DNA of 64,000 nucleotides from Phytophthora quininea (taxonomy: Eukaryota > Oomycota > Peronosporomycetes > Peronosporales > Peronosporaceae). The notes beneath the pieces were generated by a model. That model made no database searches and was not told where the DNA came from. It saw only the letters and a list, made by a program, of their open reading frames with translations. The position numbers and the translations under genes are program-made. The first letter of the stretch is position 1. Each line of letters starts with the position of its first letter. The stretch is taken from NCBI GenBank assembly GCA_011947345.1, contig JAAVTG010000679.1:62001-126000 (forward strand), read 5' to 3'. Positions 1 to 11,352 of the stretch are shown here, one piece after another.

Positions 1-1358
1 CAGCGCAGTCTTTGAGAATGTCGTGGATCTCCTGGTCAGCCGTAAGTACTGCGCGTTTGGTGACGGTGGCCTTCATGTTCTTCATCAATTTTGTGGAGTG
101 CTTAAACGTGAGGCTCACATTACGACTGAGACCACCGTTTCCTTGCAGCGCAGCGACAGATTTGAGCCAGCAAATGCACGCGAACACCACCGGAACCGTA
201 ACTTTACGCGGCGTAAAATACTCGTCCATCAACACCATAAAGGACCCAGCAAGCTCCGACGACTGGTATCTCCTCATTCCAGTCGCAGCTTTGGTCACGA
301 GTATCTGGTTATACAGCAAGGGCAACTGCTGAAGGAGGAAGACCACCATGTTGCTGTGGTCTGGGAGCACATACTGCGGAGTTCGCTCCTCTCCGTAGTT
401 TTCGCCAAAGAATCCGTCCCGAAGGATCATCGTCGTCCGAGCTTCCGTCGGGATCGCGGAAGTGAAACTCATCAGAGTGCTCCCCACACTGATAAAGTCG
501 ATGAGTAGCATCCCAGGAGCGAACTGGTACGTCCCGTTCCTTTGGAAGCTCTCCCAGAAGTTTGTAACAGCAGTCGCCGCTTGCATCATGAAATTAGCAG
601 GCGCTCTATCCATAACGATGGTAATTAAGTCCTCCGCCGTCTTTAGCGCTGGGTATCTCAGCTGCAGTCTGGCTGTCAGTGCCTGCGCATTCTCCATGGC
701 CAATTTGACCGCTGCCGTGGCCTCCACCACAGTGCGCTGCTGTTTCTTGACCTGGTCGTAGACTGTAAAGACCCCCTCGACGAGCTCCTCCAGCTCTAGG
801 AAGAAGTAGACTGCCTCCAGTCGCAGATCCTCCGCGAAGGCCTCATTGAAGAGCTGCGCCCTGTGTTGCTTGACGCTCTTGGGCGTGTCCTTGTCCTGCT
901 GCGTCTCCAGACTCTGCTCGTCCGGGAAGAAATCCTCGTCGACCTGCAGCACCTCGTAGTAGTTCTCAAACTTGCGGCTCTGCGCCGTGTCGTCCCCTTG
1001 CTGCTGCTCCACCGTCAGCAGCGCCGAGTGCCAGCTCTTAAGCAGCTCCAGGAAGTGCTGCTGGCTTTGCTGCTGGCGCTCGCTGGCTCTGCCATCGGCC
1101 GCGAAGAAGGCGGACACGTGCTCCCGCAGAGTGATGGCGCACTGACAGGCCGCCAACGCCTTAGGCAGTTGGATCAACAGCCGCGGCGTGAGGGTCGTGG
1201 GCTCGCGCGCGATGTCCCGCACCACGTCGCTGAATGCATCCAGCTCCACGCGGCCGCCCGTCTGGCGCCCTCTGCCCCGCGCGCAGCAGCCAGTCCAGGA
1301 AGAAGGCGGTGGGGCGCTTATACCGCGCGTACTTGCTGGTCGGGAAGCTCGGTGCCAT
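1..1358 (-). pseudogene. DUF6604/ankyrin-type protein, left copy, 5' part, frameshifted
   Basis: This is the inverted copy of the gene that starts at 24089. It begins with an ATG at 1358 (MAPSFPTSKYARYKR...), and the rest of the gene lies outside the window. A 2-bp contraction in an alternating GC run (about 1278-1283; three GC units here, four in the other copy) shifts the frame after about 25 codons. Downstream the original frame is still open and closely matches the right copy. At 772-776 this copy keeps five C (five G on the coding strand) where the right copy has four and breaks, so the two copies are damaged at different places. The N-terminal block resembles the DUF6604 domain found in oomycete and fungal ankyrin-type proteins; function is unknown. 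Whether the GC contraction is real or a sequencing error cannot be told from the window. Confidence 0.75.
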
Positions 1359-2003
1359 CGGAGATCCTTACTCCTGGAGAACTTGACGTGCACTACACTA
1401 CTGGAATCAGATCTGGTATTATCAGACTTTTCCGATCAATGAAGTCTTGGGTTTTGCACAGCATATCACCAACTCAAAAGCGTTGTGAGAAGCACGCGGA
1501 CGACAGCAGTGTACGGACCTCTGGGCATGGTCGATAACCCCATCTGCAGCTGCAGCTGTTGCAGTGCGTGAATGCTGCACAACGAGCCGACAATCCACGC
1601 TTTGCAGACGCGCAGGAGTGGGTACGAAATGTGTTGATGTTGTTGGATGCAGCAACAATGCTGCTCCATGAGCGATATGAAGGAGATGGGGTAGACTGCT
1701 AGAACTACACATGGAGTCGCCTGAAGGCACACCAAGTTGGGGAGGAAATGTCCAACAGTAGCACTACCAGCCCAATCCTCTAGTTGAGCCTGAAAGACAA
1801 AATTATTCGTACATTACAGCAAAAATGGCACAGAGCGAGTTCGAGCACATGAAAGCACAACCCCTGTGAGACCTCGCGTAGGGCATGAAGGTGCAAATGC
1901 TGTGGGTAGCTCCACCACTCGATGTACACAAACGAATTGCAGGCGGCTCAAAGCTTGTTATAAAAAAATGTGATTTGTCCATTCAGGTCTCGTGGTTTTG
2001 CAT
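1359..2003. other. Duplicated 5' flank of the DUF6604-type gene
   Basis: No convincing gene. The sequence mirrors 23460-24088 in the right arm. Short open frames occur in both copies but they differ by frame and carry no recognisable domain, so I read it as promoter and 5' UTR sequence duplicated with the gene. Confidence 0.5.
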
Positions 2004-2018
2004 AAAAAGCAGTCGCCA
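2004..2018. repeat. Target-site duplication, left copy (15 bp)
   Basis: The 15 bases AAAAAGCAGTCGCCA recur exactly at 18579-18593. In the uninterrupted right arm the corresponding site occurs once (reverse strand, about 23444-23455, partly diverged at its A-rich end). This is the signature of insertion of everything between 2019 and 18578 at one site. Confidence 0.85.
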
Positions 2019-3664
2019 CTTCCGAATCTGCAGGCGACTGCTCGAGAGCAAGCGACTGGAGGTGAAACTCGTGGCGACTGGGAGCAACCACAAGCAGGAG
2101 ACGGCAAACAGCCACAAGCAAACAACGAAAGAGACGACAAACACGGATAGCAAGAGGGAATAAGCAAGGTTTATTTCCCGGGAAGATCGCCAGGGAGACG
2201 GTACGGAAAAGCAAGCGGAGCCTCCGGATCCAGGCACGGGGACAATCCCAGGAGATAACCAGTCCACAAAAATCAGTGCGAGTAGGTCACGGAGGCAGAC
2301 AGCATGGACATCGACTTGGAGGGTTTTTAACCAACGGCAAACGCAAACGAGAAGAAGCAGATGTCGAAGAAGACTCACGAGCCAACACCTCTGATACCAA
2401 GGACCAAGAAGAAGAAGAAGCAAAGATCGACTCAGAAAACATGAACGACCCAACGGACAGATCGGATAAAAATGGAAAAACGAGAAACAACACATGGACA
2501 TGGACAGCATCAGTAAACTCCACAAACAAAAAGCGTACAAACAACGAATTACCAGATGAAGACAAACCAATCAAAGCGATGAAGTGGAAGACATTCGAAG
2601 ACAGATTCCAATACGTAGCGCAGCAATATGAGGGCACGAAGACGGGACAAAGAAAACTTACACCAGAGCTGGAAGTTTGCATGAAGGAGATGTTTGCCGA
2701 AGTCTCCCAGCAGCACAAGAAAAGAGATCTCAGAAGACAAGCAACAATATCCAGAGCTCGATGACAAATAAGTAAACAAGCCGCTAATGTTGTTCGAACA
2801 AGAAGCTGTGAAGGAAAAAGGCACCTCGGAAAAATGGCAGGCCAGATTGAAAGACTTGACAAATGGCCTTTACGTGACCAATAGAACGCTTACCATGTTG
2901 ATTGAACAACGCGACAATGAATTTAAGGTGAGAGTAGCGAGACCGACCAACCCATGGGAAACAAATAGGCTACGAGAGGCACTGAAGACAGACCCACAAC
3001 AGGAAGTAGAGGATATGACCACAATATTCCGATTCAACAGGGCTCGATACACGGACGACGAGATTGAGGAGATGAGGAAGGAGTGCATGAAGCCGTATGT
3101 CTTCCCTAAGCAACTGCGTGAACCAACTAAACTCGAACTAAAGATTACAGAAGGGCTACTGGAAGGGACAATCCTGGGCAACCATCTACCTCACTTCCTG
3201 AAAAAAGCAGCTCTAGTGACATCCTTCGTGTCATCCAGAACACCATCGCTGCACAAGTTGAAGGGGAACTCATCATGCAGCTGCCAAAAACGTCTCCCGT
3301 GTATGGAGACTTTCAAAGAAAAGAAAGACTTATGCAGGCGATGATGAGAGGAAATACGGTCAAGATCGACAAAACGGCGCTAACTGGAATGCTCAAGGAA
3401 ACTAAACAAATCAGCTACGACGACAAGAACAAACAGATACACATTTTCTTCTGGACGCGAGAGACCGCACTAAACTGGAAAAAGAGTTCAAGTTGCTGCC
3501 GTTTCGAAACAGTATGTTTCCGGTGCGATGCCCTCACTCATAAGACATGAAAAACACTGACACACCTCAGGAAAGAGCAGCAAGAGTATGGCGAAGACAA
3601 ATAGGAGAAGACGGCATCCAAAATGAGCAACAGCGAGACAGGTACCGGATAAAATTACTGAATA

Positions 3665-5382
3665 CTTCCTCCGTGCGGAAAATAATGCACATTTCGGATT
3701 ATAGCCAGTCCTGCTCAAAAGAATACCCCTCCAAGCCGATCAGGATTTGAAATCCAAATCTCCCGCCCATTTCCCTCCCCTCCCTCCGCTCACCGCTCAT
3801 TCCAAAAGTTTAGCAGAAATGCCCAGAAGACAAGCAACCGATCAGGAGCGCCAAGCGGTCTGGGAGACGCTACTTCTTCGTAGCAACAGAGGTGTGCTTT
3901 CTCACGGAGAGATTGGGGAAGCTGCAGAGGAGTTTGGCCTTACTCGCTATGCTGTTTCGCGAATCTGGGAGCGTGGTCGTGCAACGATGGGAAGACGCGT
4001 AGCTGCCGTCGTCAAGTCACGGAAGCACGATCGAGGGAGAAAGAAGGTTGACCGCGTAGCGCTCTGTGAACGCGTCGCACAAGTGCCCGTGAATGACCGT
4101 GAAAATCAGCGCCGAATTCAAGCAGGCGCTAACGTGAGCTCATATCTTGTCCAGCAGCTTATTAAAGAGGGGTATATTCGTCGCGCGCTGAGGCAGACGC
4201 GTCCGCTGCTCACTGCAGCTCATCGATTAGCACGGCTCAAGTTTTGTGTGAGCTGGTTGCACCCAACCCCAAGTGGCTACGTGTTCGACGCAATGCTCAA
4301 CGCAGTGCATATCGACGAAAAATGGTTCTATGTGAAGAAGGTTGGCCAGAAAATCTACGTGCTGACCGGGAAGGACGACATCCTGCTTGAAGAGACGCCT
4401 GTACAGTTCTGTCAGAGTAAGCGCCACATCATGAAGGTGATGTTTTTGTGCACAGTAGCACGTCCCCGAGGGGACTGGGACGGAAAAATCGGTCTTTGGC
4501 CGGTGGTGGAAAGCTACATTACCCAGCGAAACAGCATCAACCGTCCAGCTGGGGTCGAGGAACTGCGATCCGTGTCTATTACTCGCGAGATCTCTCGACG
4601 GATGCTCATTGACGACGTTATCCCGGCCATTAAGGCAAAGTGGCCCAGTGATCAGAAACAACTTGCAATTCGGATCCAACAGGATAATGCGCGGCCGCAT
4701 GTTCTTGAAGATGACGCTGAAGTACGGGCAGCTGGGTGCGCAGACGGCTGGAACATTACGCTTGTCAATCAGCCAGCGCAAAGCCCCGACCTCAACTGCC
4801 TGGACTTGGGACTGTTCGCCAGCATTCAGTCTCTGCAGTCGCGCACAACATCTCGCACAATTCAAGACATAATCCAGGAGGTTGAGCACGCGTACGAAAT
4901 CACGACCGCAGAGACGCTGAACAAAACATTCTTGACGCTACAGCTGGTCATGAAGGAGATCATGAGTCATGAAGGCCGCAACGACTACAAATTGGCTCAC
5001 TTACACAAAGATAAGCTGATCCGAGCCGGTGAACTTCCAATGTCGCTGCAATGCGATACTACAAGTTTCGGCGTTGCGCAGCAATCTATCCTGGCGCTCG
5101 CAGTTGCTTCGTGGACCGATCCGCCACTTCCGCAAGCTTCTAGTCTGCCCTCCGCGCCTTCCCTGCGCTCTCCACCGCCCTCCCCGCTATCACCTACACG
5201 TCTTGATCCGTTTCCATACTTATAATGCGGCGGAGCACGTACGCCAGCAGCGTACGATCCTGTATTACTTCTGCTTCCAGCTCGATTTCTTGTCACCTCT
5301 GCACAGTTTATAATCCCGAAAAGGAACGAGGCGGAGCGCTGCAATTTTTTCAAAATGTGCATTATTTTCCGCACGGAGGTAG
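3665..5382 (+). mobile_element. Mariner-like DNA transposon (DD39D type), apparently complete
   Basis: The element is 1718 bp. Terminal inverted repeats of 30 bp occupy 3665-3694 and 5353-5382 and differ at one position; they start CTTCCTCCGTGCGG on the left and CTACCTCCGTGCGG on the complementary right end. A TA dinucleotide directly outside each end (3663-3664 and 5383-5384) is the expected target-site duplication for the Tc1/mariner superfamily. One long uninterrupted transposase frame fills the interior. It sits in LINE ORF1, so it moved after the LINE inserted or was carried in with it. Intact ends, intact TSD and an open frame suggest a young, possibly active copy. Confidence 0.92.
3747..5225 (+). 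CDS. Mariner-like transposase, DD39D
   Basis: The frame codes 492 aa without a break; an internal ATG at 3819 (MPRRQATDQERQ...) may be the true start, giving 468 aa, because the first 24 residues are proline-rich and unlike a transposase. The N-terminal part has a helix-turn-helix-like DNA-binding region (about residues 30-140). The catalytic triad is visible as VHIDEKWFYV, IQQDNARPHV and SPDLNCLDLGLF. Exactly 39 residues separate the second and third aspartates, and the LDLGLF context matches plant-type mariner transposases rather than animal DD34D or Tc1 DD34E enzymes. The proline/serine-rich tail after about residue 450 is probably dispensable. The product would bind the terminal repeats and catalyse cut-and-paste transposition into TA sites. 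Confidence 0.93.
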   Translation: MKSKSPAHFPPLPPLTAHSKSLAEMPRRQATDQERQAVWETLLLRSNRGVLSHGEIGEAAEEFGLTRYAVSRIWERGRATMGRRVAAVVKSRKHDRGRKKVDRVALCERVAQVPVNDRENQRRIQAGANVSSYLVQQLIKEGYIRRALRQTRPLLTAAHRLARLKFCVSWLHPTPSGYVFDAMLNAVHIDEKWFYVKKVGQKIYVLTGKDDILLEETPVQFCQSKRHIMKVMFLCTVARPRGDWDGKIGLWPVVESYITQRNSINRPAGVEELRSVSITREISRRMLIDDVIPAIKAKWPSDQKQLAIRIQQDNARPHVLEDDAEVRAAGCADGWNITLVNQPAQSPDLNCLDLGLFASIQSLQSRTTSRTIQDIIQEVEHAYEITTAETLNKTFLTLQLVMKEIMSHEGRNDYKLAHLHKDKLIRAGELPMSLQCDTTSFGVAQQSILALAVASWTDPPLPQASSLPSAPSLRSPPPSPLSPTRLDPFPYL

Positions 5383-6122
5383 TATAACAAGATTTCTGGA
5401 AGAACCGATAATCGACGCATACATTCGAAGCCAATTCGAAGGGAAATATTTAACGTTTCAATAACCAAGCACTATCCGCCAACAACTACAAACAGGAACA
5501 TGGGAAAAATTCTTCAAGTCACAAGGATGCCCTCAATTTCTGGATCGAGTCCGGTTAATCAACTGGAAAAACAGGGAGATTCTAGTTCACCATGTGGGAC
5601 TCAACCCAATTCCGCCATGCTACACCTGCGAGGCTCATGGCCACACGGCAACACAGTGCAGAGCTGATCCGGAAAGTTGGAGAACGACCCATTGTATTCT
5701 GGTGGATGAAGAAATGGCGAGTCAGCTAGAACCACACAAAGCCACAGTAACAAGCTTTGAGGAGTTGAAGGAGATGTGGCAAGGCTTGAAACTACCAGTT
5801 AAAAACAAGTGAAGGAGGCGGAAGTCTATCACAAGGCAGAAGTGGACATATTGTCACCCACTCGGAAAGAAGACAACAAGTGGCAACAAGAAAAGAATGA
5901 ACACACCGACACTGAAAAAGTTCTAATGACGAGAAACAGCAGCAACCCGATATCCCCGAGCAAAGGCAACAAAATGTGGAACAGATCAAAGAATCTGCAG
6001 CTAGAACGAATAAGTACCAAGTACTAGAGGGGCCAGACGAAAGCGGAGATTAGCAGCAGGTACTGGACAATAGCGGACAGGAGATCAAACCGATAGTAAA
6101 ACCAACGCAGCCGAAGATATTA

Positions 6123-7026
6123 GTGCCGCATCAAACAGCACTAACAAAGCAAAAAGATTTGATTGTATCAGGAACTGAAAAGTACGGCACAAAACCGGGC
6201 AAGATAGAGATGAACGAGTGGTTGAAAGCAATAACAGAAAAGGAGAAAATGGCCGAAATGAGCGGACACCAAATATTGGAGAAAAGTGGGCTTACTCCAA
6301 TAGTCACGCCGACAAATGGAAATTGCCAATACTACTCAGTGGCGATGGGATTGCTGAACATGGGATTCGACGCCAAACAATGCCAAGAGAAAACTTTGAT
6401 CAACATGACGCAAAAACTCAAAAGGGAATAGCGCTCGCAATGAAGACAGGATATTCGTTGGAATTTCCCCACGATATTCGCACAGCGATACTGACAAACA
6501 CAGAACAAGAAAGGTCAGCGATGACAGCAGGGAATCGGACTACGAATTCAAGACGTACATTGAAGAGATTGGAAGAGGAAGCAGTGATCGAACGGCATCT
6601 CTTCCGACAGAACAATGGGGCAGCGAGATTACGCTTCACCTCCTGGCAAAGCTACTACGAGACTCCATTTTTGTAGTAGTGGCGCCCAACAGGCTGAGCA
6701 AAGCAAAAGAGATTGCATACCATCGACACTACCCAAAAACGCGAAAATGGGGAGCCACGACTTGGAGACAGCAGGAGAACAAGTGTATGGTAGCACTAAT
6801 GTGGGGGCTGGCTGTGCGAACTCAAAAAGTATATCAGGAGATGGAACCACTGAAATGCACACCGATAGTGCTGTTGTATCAAAACCACCATTATTGCCAT
6901 CTTAAACTGCTGGAGAAAGAAGAACAAGTTCAGAGATGGCAGATTAAAAAGACATCAGCATCTCACCCTGAGAGGGTGTATTCATCAAGCGATGAAGATG
7001 AATCAATGACGAGCCAGCAATCCTAG
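6123..7026 (+). pseudogene. OTU-like cysteine protease domain of the LINE
   Basis: Three overlapping frames (6123-6431, 6218-6676, 6679-7026) together show an OTU fold signature. The catalytic cysteine motif is TNGNCQYYSVAMGLLN near 6313-6360 (family pattern xDGNCLFRSVA), and the histidine region is PIVLLYQNHHYCHL near 6859-6900 (family pattern ...NHYxxL). OTU enzymes remove ubiquitin or ubiquitin-like modifiers. In retroelements such proteases may process the polyprotein or act on host ubiquitin; that is inference. The domain lies between the zinc knuckle and the endonuclease. At least two frameshifts separate the cysteine and histidine halves, so this copy cannot make an active enzyme. Confidence 0.72.
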
Positions 7027-7257
7027 GAAACTGAGGAGAAACCACGAGAAGAAGAGACTGATCCAGGCTCAACAAGCATCGAGAATAGAGAAGATATCCC
7101 CATGGGAGAGGAAGCGCTAGACAAAAGTGACGATAAAGATGGAGAAGCTGAATGGACTGGGATAATACAAAGAGCCCTTAACAACCCACTACTGACGAAG
7201 GCTGACCGACAATAACTTGCAGAAATACTACAAGGTAGGGGCAGGCAAAAGAAAAGG

Positions 7258-8148
7258 TTGATGACATTCAAATCTACAAGGCCACAAAGACTTGCACTGG
7301 GGTTGCAGAAGTTTCTAATCGGTTTGGATTGGTCGGACACAGCATCGGTGGAGCTAGCTTGCAAACGAATAGGAGAACCTGAAAGGATTCTACGCAACTG
7401 GAAGCAGGAGTTAATGGAGGAGGGCGTGATGGGCGAAACTCCATCAGCCAACGAAGAGCGATCGGCTTCAACTCAATCAGATTGGCAACCAGATCAAGAA
7501 ACAATGGACTGGGAGCCAGAACTTGAAGAAAGAGAACCCGACCCAGATCCTGCAGCCCGATTCATTCCTGATACAGTAAGCAGAAATCATGGCAAAGTAA
7601 AAGAAAGCAGAAACCAGTGGAATGAAGGCGAAATCAACTGGCCACATATACACCCAGGATTTCCAAGACTACCAGTAAACGCCAAAGAATGGATTGAGGC
7701 AGTAGAAGCAGACCCGCAGTGGCTTCTGAAGAATTTGCAAGTACAAGACTCACCAGAATATATCTTGCAGAGCCTGAACGCCAACATAATACAGATTTGG
7801 ACGAGAAATCACAGAGTTCGCTGCCTACGTCGAGGCTTGAAAGAATTGCTTGAGGCCAGAAGCGACAACCAAGAAGCACCACCAATAGAAAAATGGATAA
7901 GATATTTTGATGAACACGAACTAGACCAAGACGATGACTCTAGACTGTATGCTAGAGACTTATGGGCAATTATCAACCGGATGAGGCCAAAGAAACCAGA
8001 GCCAGAATTGCCAATGTTAGAGCTTTGCCACCGGAAACAAGCCAGTAAATTGGGGCGATTGATCCTGGCGGCATACGCGTACGAACCGGAAGTGGCAAGA
8101 TTGATACAACAGCCAACATCAACAACGGCATCCATGGAGGGGTCCTAG
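7258..8148 (+). pseudogene. LINE ORF of unknown function between OTU and endonuclease
   Basis: This is the longest unbroken frame of the 5' half of the LINE (296 aa). It is acidic (runs such as EPELEEREPDPDP) and tryptophan-rich, with no domain I recognise. It is probably the end of the first polyprotein, before the endonuclease/reverse transcriptase ORF that starts about 250 bp later. The first codon at 7258 is only the first in-frame ATG; the true ORF may be continuous with the upstream OTU region. Confidence 0.5.
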
Positions 8149-8404
8149 AGATAATGCTACACGGTCTTCAAAGAAATTGGGGGTTGCGTAAAGCATTTTA
8201 TCAAGATGGAACGGACGGGAACTGGGCAGCCATAGAAACATATTTGGCAACAGTAGGAGAGGCGGGAGAAGGCGGAGAAATGGACATTACGGAATAGTAA
8301 CCGCAGCCGCAGACAATTCAGTATTTGAGGACATGTTCGCGGAGATGCAGGAGATGCATGACATGTTCTACAACCCAGGAACACACCAATAGCAAAAGAA
8401 AAAG

Positions 8405-9784
8405 CCACGGCGCGAATAAAAATTATCACACAAAACGTCAACGGATTCAAGAAAAAGAAGCGGGAGAAGTGGATGTGAAGATGGAGAAATAACGGAAATT
8501 AAAAGACAGCCGATATAATATTCATTTAGGAAACTCATATCTCAGAGAATGAGGAGATACAAGAATTGCAAGAGATGTGGAAGCGTATATGGCGATTAAA
8601 CCAAACAGATCAACCTCTCAGCTACTGGGCACCAACCAATAACAAACATGGAGTGTGGCGATGCTGATCAACCCGCTGCTCGACCAGGAGATATGCCGTG
8701 GGAACAAAAAGGTTGGACGGACAGGAAAATGGCGGTAAAATATCAGGGCTGGGCATTAATCAGCATTTACGCTCCAAACAAGAAACAGGAAAGAGAGAAG
8801 TTCTATCAAGAGTTACACAAGTGGATCCCACCAGAAAAGACGATTCTCCTGGGAGGAGATTTCAACACAGTACTACAACCAAGCCTAGATAGAATTGTGA
8901 ACGGAGTACCAGGAACAGGACCAAACGAAAGCCCAGCACTTCAAAACCTAATCACAGAAATGGAGTTAGTTGATGCAGTATATCTAGCTTCCGACGCAGA
9001 TGAAGACAGCTTACCAAACCCAGTAGAGCATTTTACGTATTGGAAAAAACACAGTGCTAGTCGAATTGACAGATTTTACGCGAACGGGGACGCTGCACTA
9101 ATGATGCAATGGGTAGAAGTAAGTTTGCCGGTATGCAAGTCAGACCACCAGGAATTGGGGCTATGGATGTCGAGTCCGAAACCACGGCAAAAGCGATCAG
9201 ACTTTGTCCACTATCCAATCAACAGCAGACGACCAGAAAAAGTAAAGGACAAAATATCCGGGGCACTACAACAACTTACGGCGCAATTTATGCAGAAAAC
9301 AAATGCCGCAGATAGCTGGGATAATTTGGTGGAACAGATGAGAACGTTATTGAAAATAGTCAACAGAGAAGAACAACAATCCACGCATGATTACTTCGAG
9401 CAACTGCGCAGACTGATAAAGCAACCCCTGACCTCACGAAGCAAACTGCTGCAGGAGAAGGAAAGGAAGCAGACACAGCAAGCAGCGAAAGCTTTCGGTA
9501 AAGTATTAGAGCCCACATCTGAAAATGTGAAAAAGTTATATAAACGTAACGCAAATTGGAAACGAGATCAACACGTATCGGATATCAAGCCCTCTCGTGG
9601 ACATGATCATGCTGACAAAGTATCAATTGCTGATAGAATGGCTAGCGAGTGGAATGACATCCTTGGAGCGTCTCACTCACACGTACATCCTGATGCAATG
9701 ATGGAAAGGTTAAAGAAATTTTACAACATTCCGGAACAAGACCTTGACAGAAGAGGAAAAGGAACAGATAACCAGACCAATTGA
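8405..9784 (+). pseudogene. LINE endonuclease domain (apurinic/APE type)
   Basis: The domain begins around 8415 with ITQNVNGFKKKKREKW, the usual first strand of exonuclease-endonuclease-phosphatase domains. It is broken by stops near 8478 and 8528 and resumes in the frame 8648-9784. Conserved blocks in that frame are ISIYAPNKKQEREKFY, LLGGDFNTVL with the metal-binding aspartate/asparagine pair, RIDRFYAN, and SDHQEL with the final catalytic histidine. Such enzymes nick target DNA to prime reverse transcription. The frame then runs into the linker before the reverse transcriptase and ends at 9784. Confidence 0.85.
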
Positions 9785-11270
9785 AGAGGCTGAAGTTTAT
9801 CAAGCAATAGCAAAATTACCAAACGATAAAGTTGGAGGTTCAACCGGCTTAACCCATAATGATTTTACAAAGATTACCGAAAAGAACTAATGCCCAGCCT
9901 GACAAAGATTTACAACGAGATAAATTAAGGAGCACCTGTGCCGAAATCGTTCATAGACGCAAAAATTGTGATGCTTCGAAAGAAAGTAGACTCCAGTAAT
10001 GCAATGAACTATAGATCCATATCATTGCTAAACACAGCATACAAGATCTTTGGACGAGTCTTGGCAGAACGATTGCAAAAGTTGCTGATCAGATTGGTGC
10101 ATAATGGCAACAAGGGTTTGTAAAAGACCGACTATTGATAAAAAGTGTGATGATGGTCCAAGCGTTGATGGAACACGTCTGTAACGACGGGACAATAGAT
10201 TGGAAAGATTCAGCGGCAATCCTTTGCTTAGACTTGAAAAAGCGTACGATACGCTCGACAGGGGATTCATTCTTGCAGTCCTTGACTTATTTGGCTTTCC
10301 GCAGCAATACCAGGATTTGATCTTGAGCATGCACACAGGAACGATGGCAACCTTCGTAGTCAATGGATAAGAATCGAAGCCGCAGCAAGTAAAGTCAGGG
10401 ATAAGTCAAGGATGCCCTTTGGCCCCTTTGTTATTTGTTTTGGTGGCTGACTTGTTAGGAAAAGCTATTAAAGCAAGTCCGAAACTGAAAGGATTGCAAA
10501 TTCCTGGCAGCGACAACAGAAGACACAAATTTAATGGCTTCGTCGACGGCAGCACAGTTTTCTTAAATAAAACCAAAGAGCTTCCAGCTTTGAAAAGATA
10601 TTGGAAGAGTTTGGAGATCTATCTGGATTGCGCGTGCAACAAGAAAAAGCTGCCTCATACCTCTTAACAAATTCTGGCGACAACAAAGATGTCATGGATT
10701 TCCGGTATTGCAACATGGGAAAACGATACGGATTCTGGGCTACTACTTTGGTCGTTGTGATATGGCAAAAGCTGACTGGGAGATTAGATTCAACACAGTT
10801 GCGAAACGACTGCAAATAGAAGCTAAAATGGGGAACTCAGTAGTGCAAAGAGTGTTGTTATTTAATACAATAGCAATGCCGGCAATATTGTTCACTGGAA
10901 TTTATTTTCCTTTACCAAAATCGTTGAGCGCGCAATTCGTAAGATTGCAGAAGCGGTTTATATGGAATTTCTGGGATCAAACAAAAATCCTAGGCACAAA
11001 CTCTCGCCATCACTGCTCTTTGCTCCTGTGAAGAATGGTGGACTTGGTTAACAAAACATCGACTTGGCACTACGTAAAACAAGAATTAACCAAGCAGAGC
11101 AATGGATCCAGTTCCCGGAAGATGAATTTACAATAGCTTGGTATGGTATGGCGCATCCAGATGAACCATATACAACAGAATGCTGCAAGTACAGACCTAC
11201 AACAAGAGGCCAAAGGCAACGAATGCAGAGCAAAATGGCAAAATGGCAAAAAAAAAAAAAAAAAAGGAAA
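9785..11270 (+). pseudogene. LINE reverse transcriptase, mutated active site
   Basis: Reverse transcriptase blocks appear in successive short frames: a template-binding block NYRSISLLNTAYKIFGRVLAERLQ (about 9997-10070), a first catalytic aspartate block LCLDLKK (near 10224-10245), [21 protein letters not shown] (about 10396-10460), and the second catalytic block. This last reads FVDGSTVFL near 10540-10565 instead of the usual F/Y-A-D-D, so one of the two metal-binding aspartates is glycine. Thumb-like sequence follows to about 11030. Stops and shifts at about 9900, 10123, 10240 and 10368 confirm decay. An 18-base A run at 11248-11265 is internal and is not the tail. Confidence 0.86.
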
Positions 11271-11352
11271 AGTTAGAGTGAATTAGTTAGGAAGACTAGA
11301 GGTATGGGAAGCCACAACATACATACATCGATGCGCAGACTGGCAGCAAGAA

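Larger units (their letters stand above)
1..2018. repeat. Left arm (outer part) of large inverted duplication
   Basis: The sequence matches the reverse complement of roughly 23460-25447 throughout, including the upstream flank and first part of the DUF6604-type gene. Base 1 pairs with base 25447, so the arm continues beyond the left edge of the window. The match stops at the transposon insertion point and resumes at 18579. Copies differ by scattered substitutions and small indels, for example an extra stretch near 1991-2004 that the right arm lacks. Confidence 0.93.
2276..5812 (+). pseudogene. LINE ORF1: gag-like protein with CCHC zinc knuckle, interrupted
   Basis: Open segments at 2276-2764, 2787-3344, 3275-3550 and 3547-3660, then 5385-5812 after the mariner insertion, read as one charged, lysine- and glutamate-rich protein. 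Near the end (about 5615-5660) a C-x2-C-x4-H-x4-C zinc knuckle (CYTCEAHGHTATQC) is typical of nucleic-acid binding gag-like proteins. The segments sit in different frames, so several indels have accumulated besides the mariner. The start is uncertain; sequence from 2019 to 2275 looks like 5' UTR and repeats a GCGACTG motif. Confidence 0.65.

Noticed and set aside
11248..11265. A18 run as a LINE poly-A tail
   Set aside because: Reverse-transcriptase C-terminal sequence continues downstream and the target-site duplication lies at 18579.
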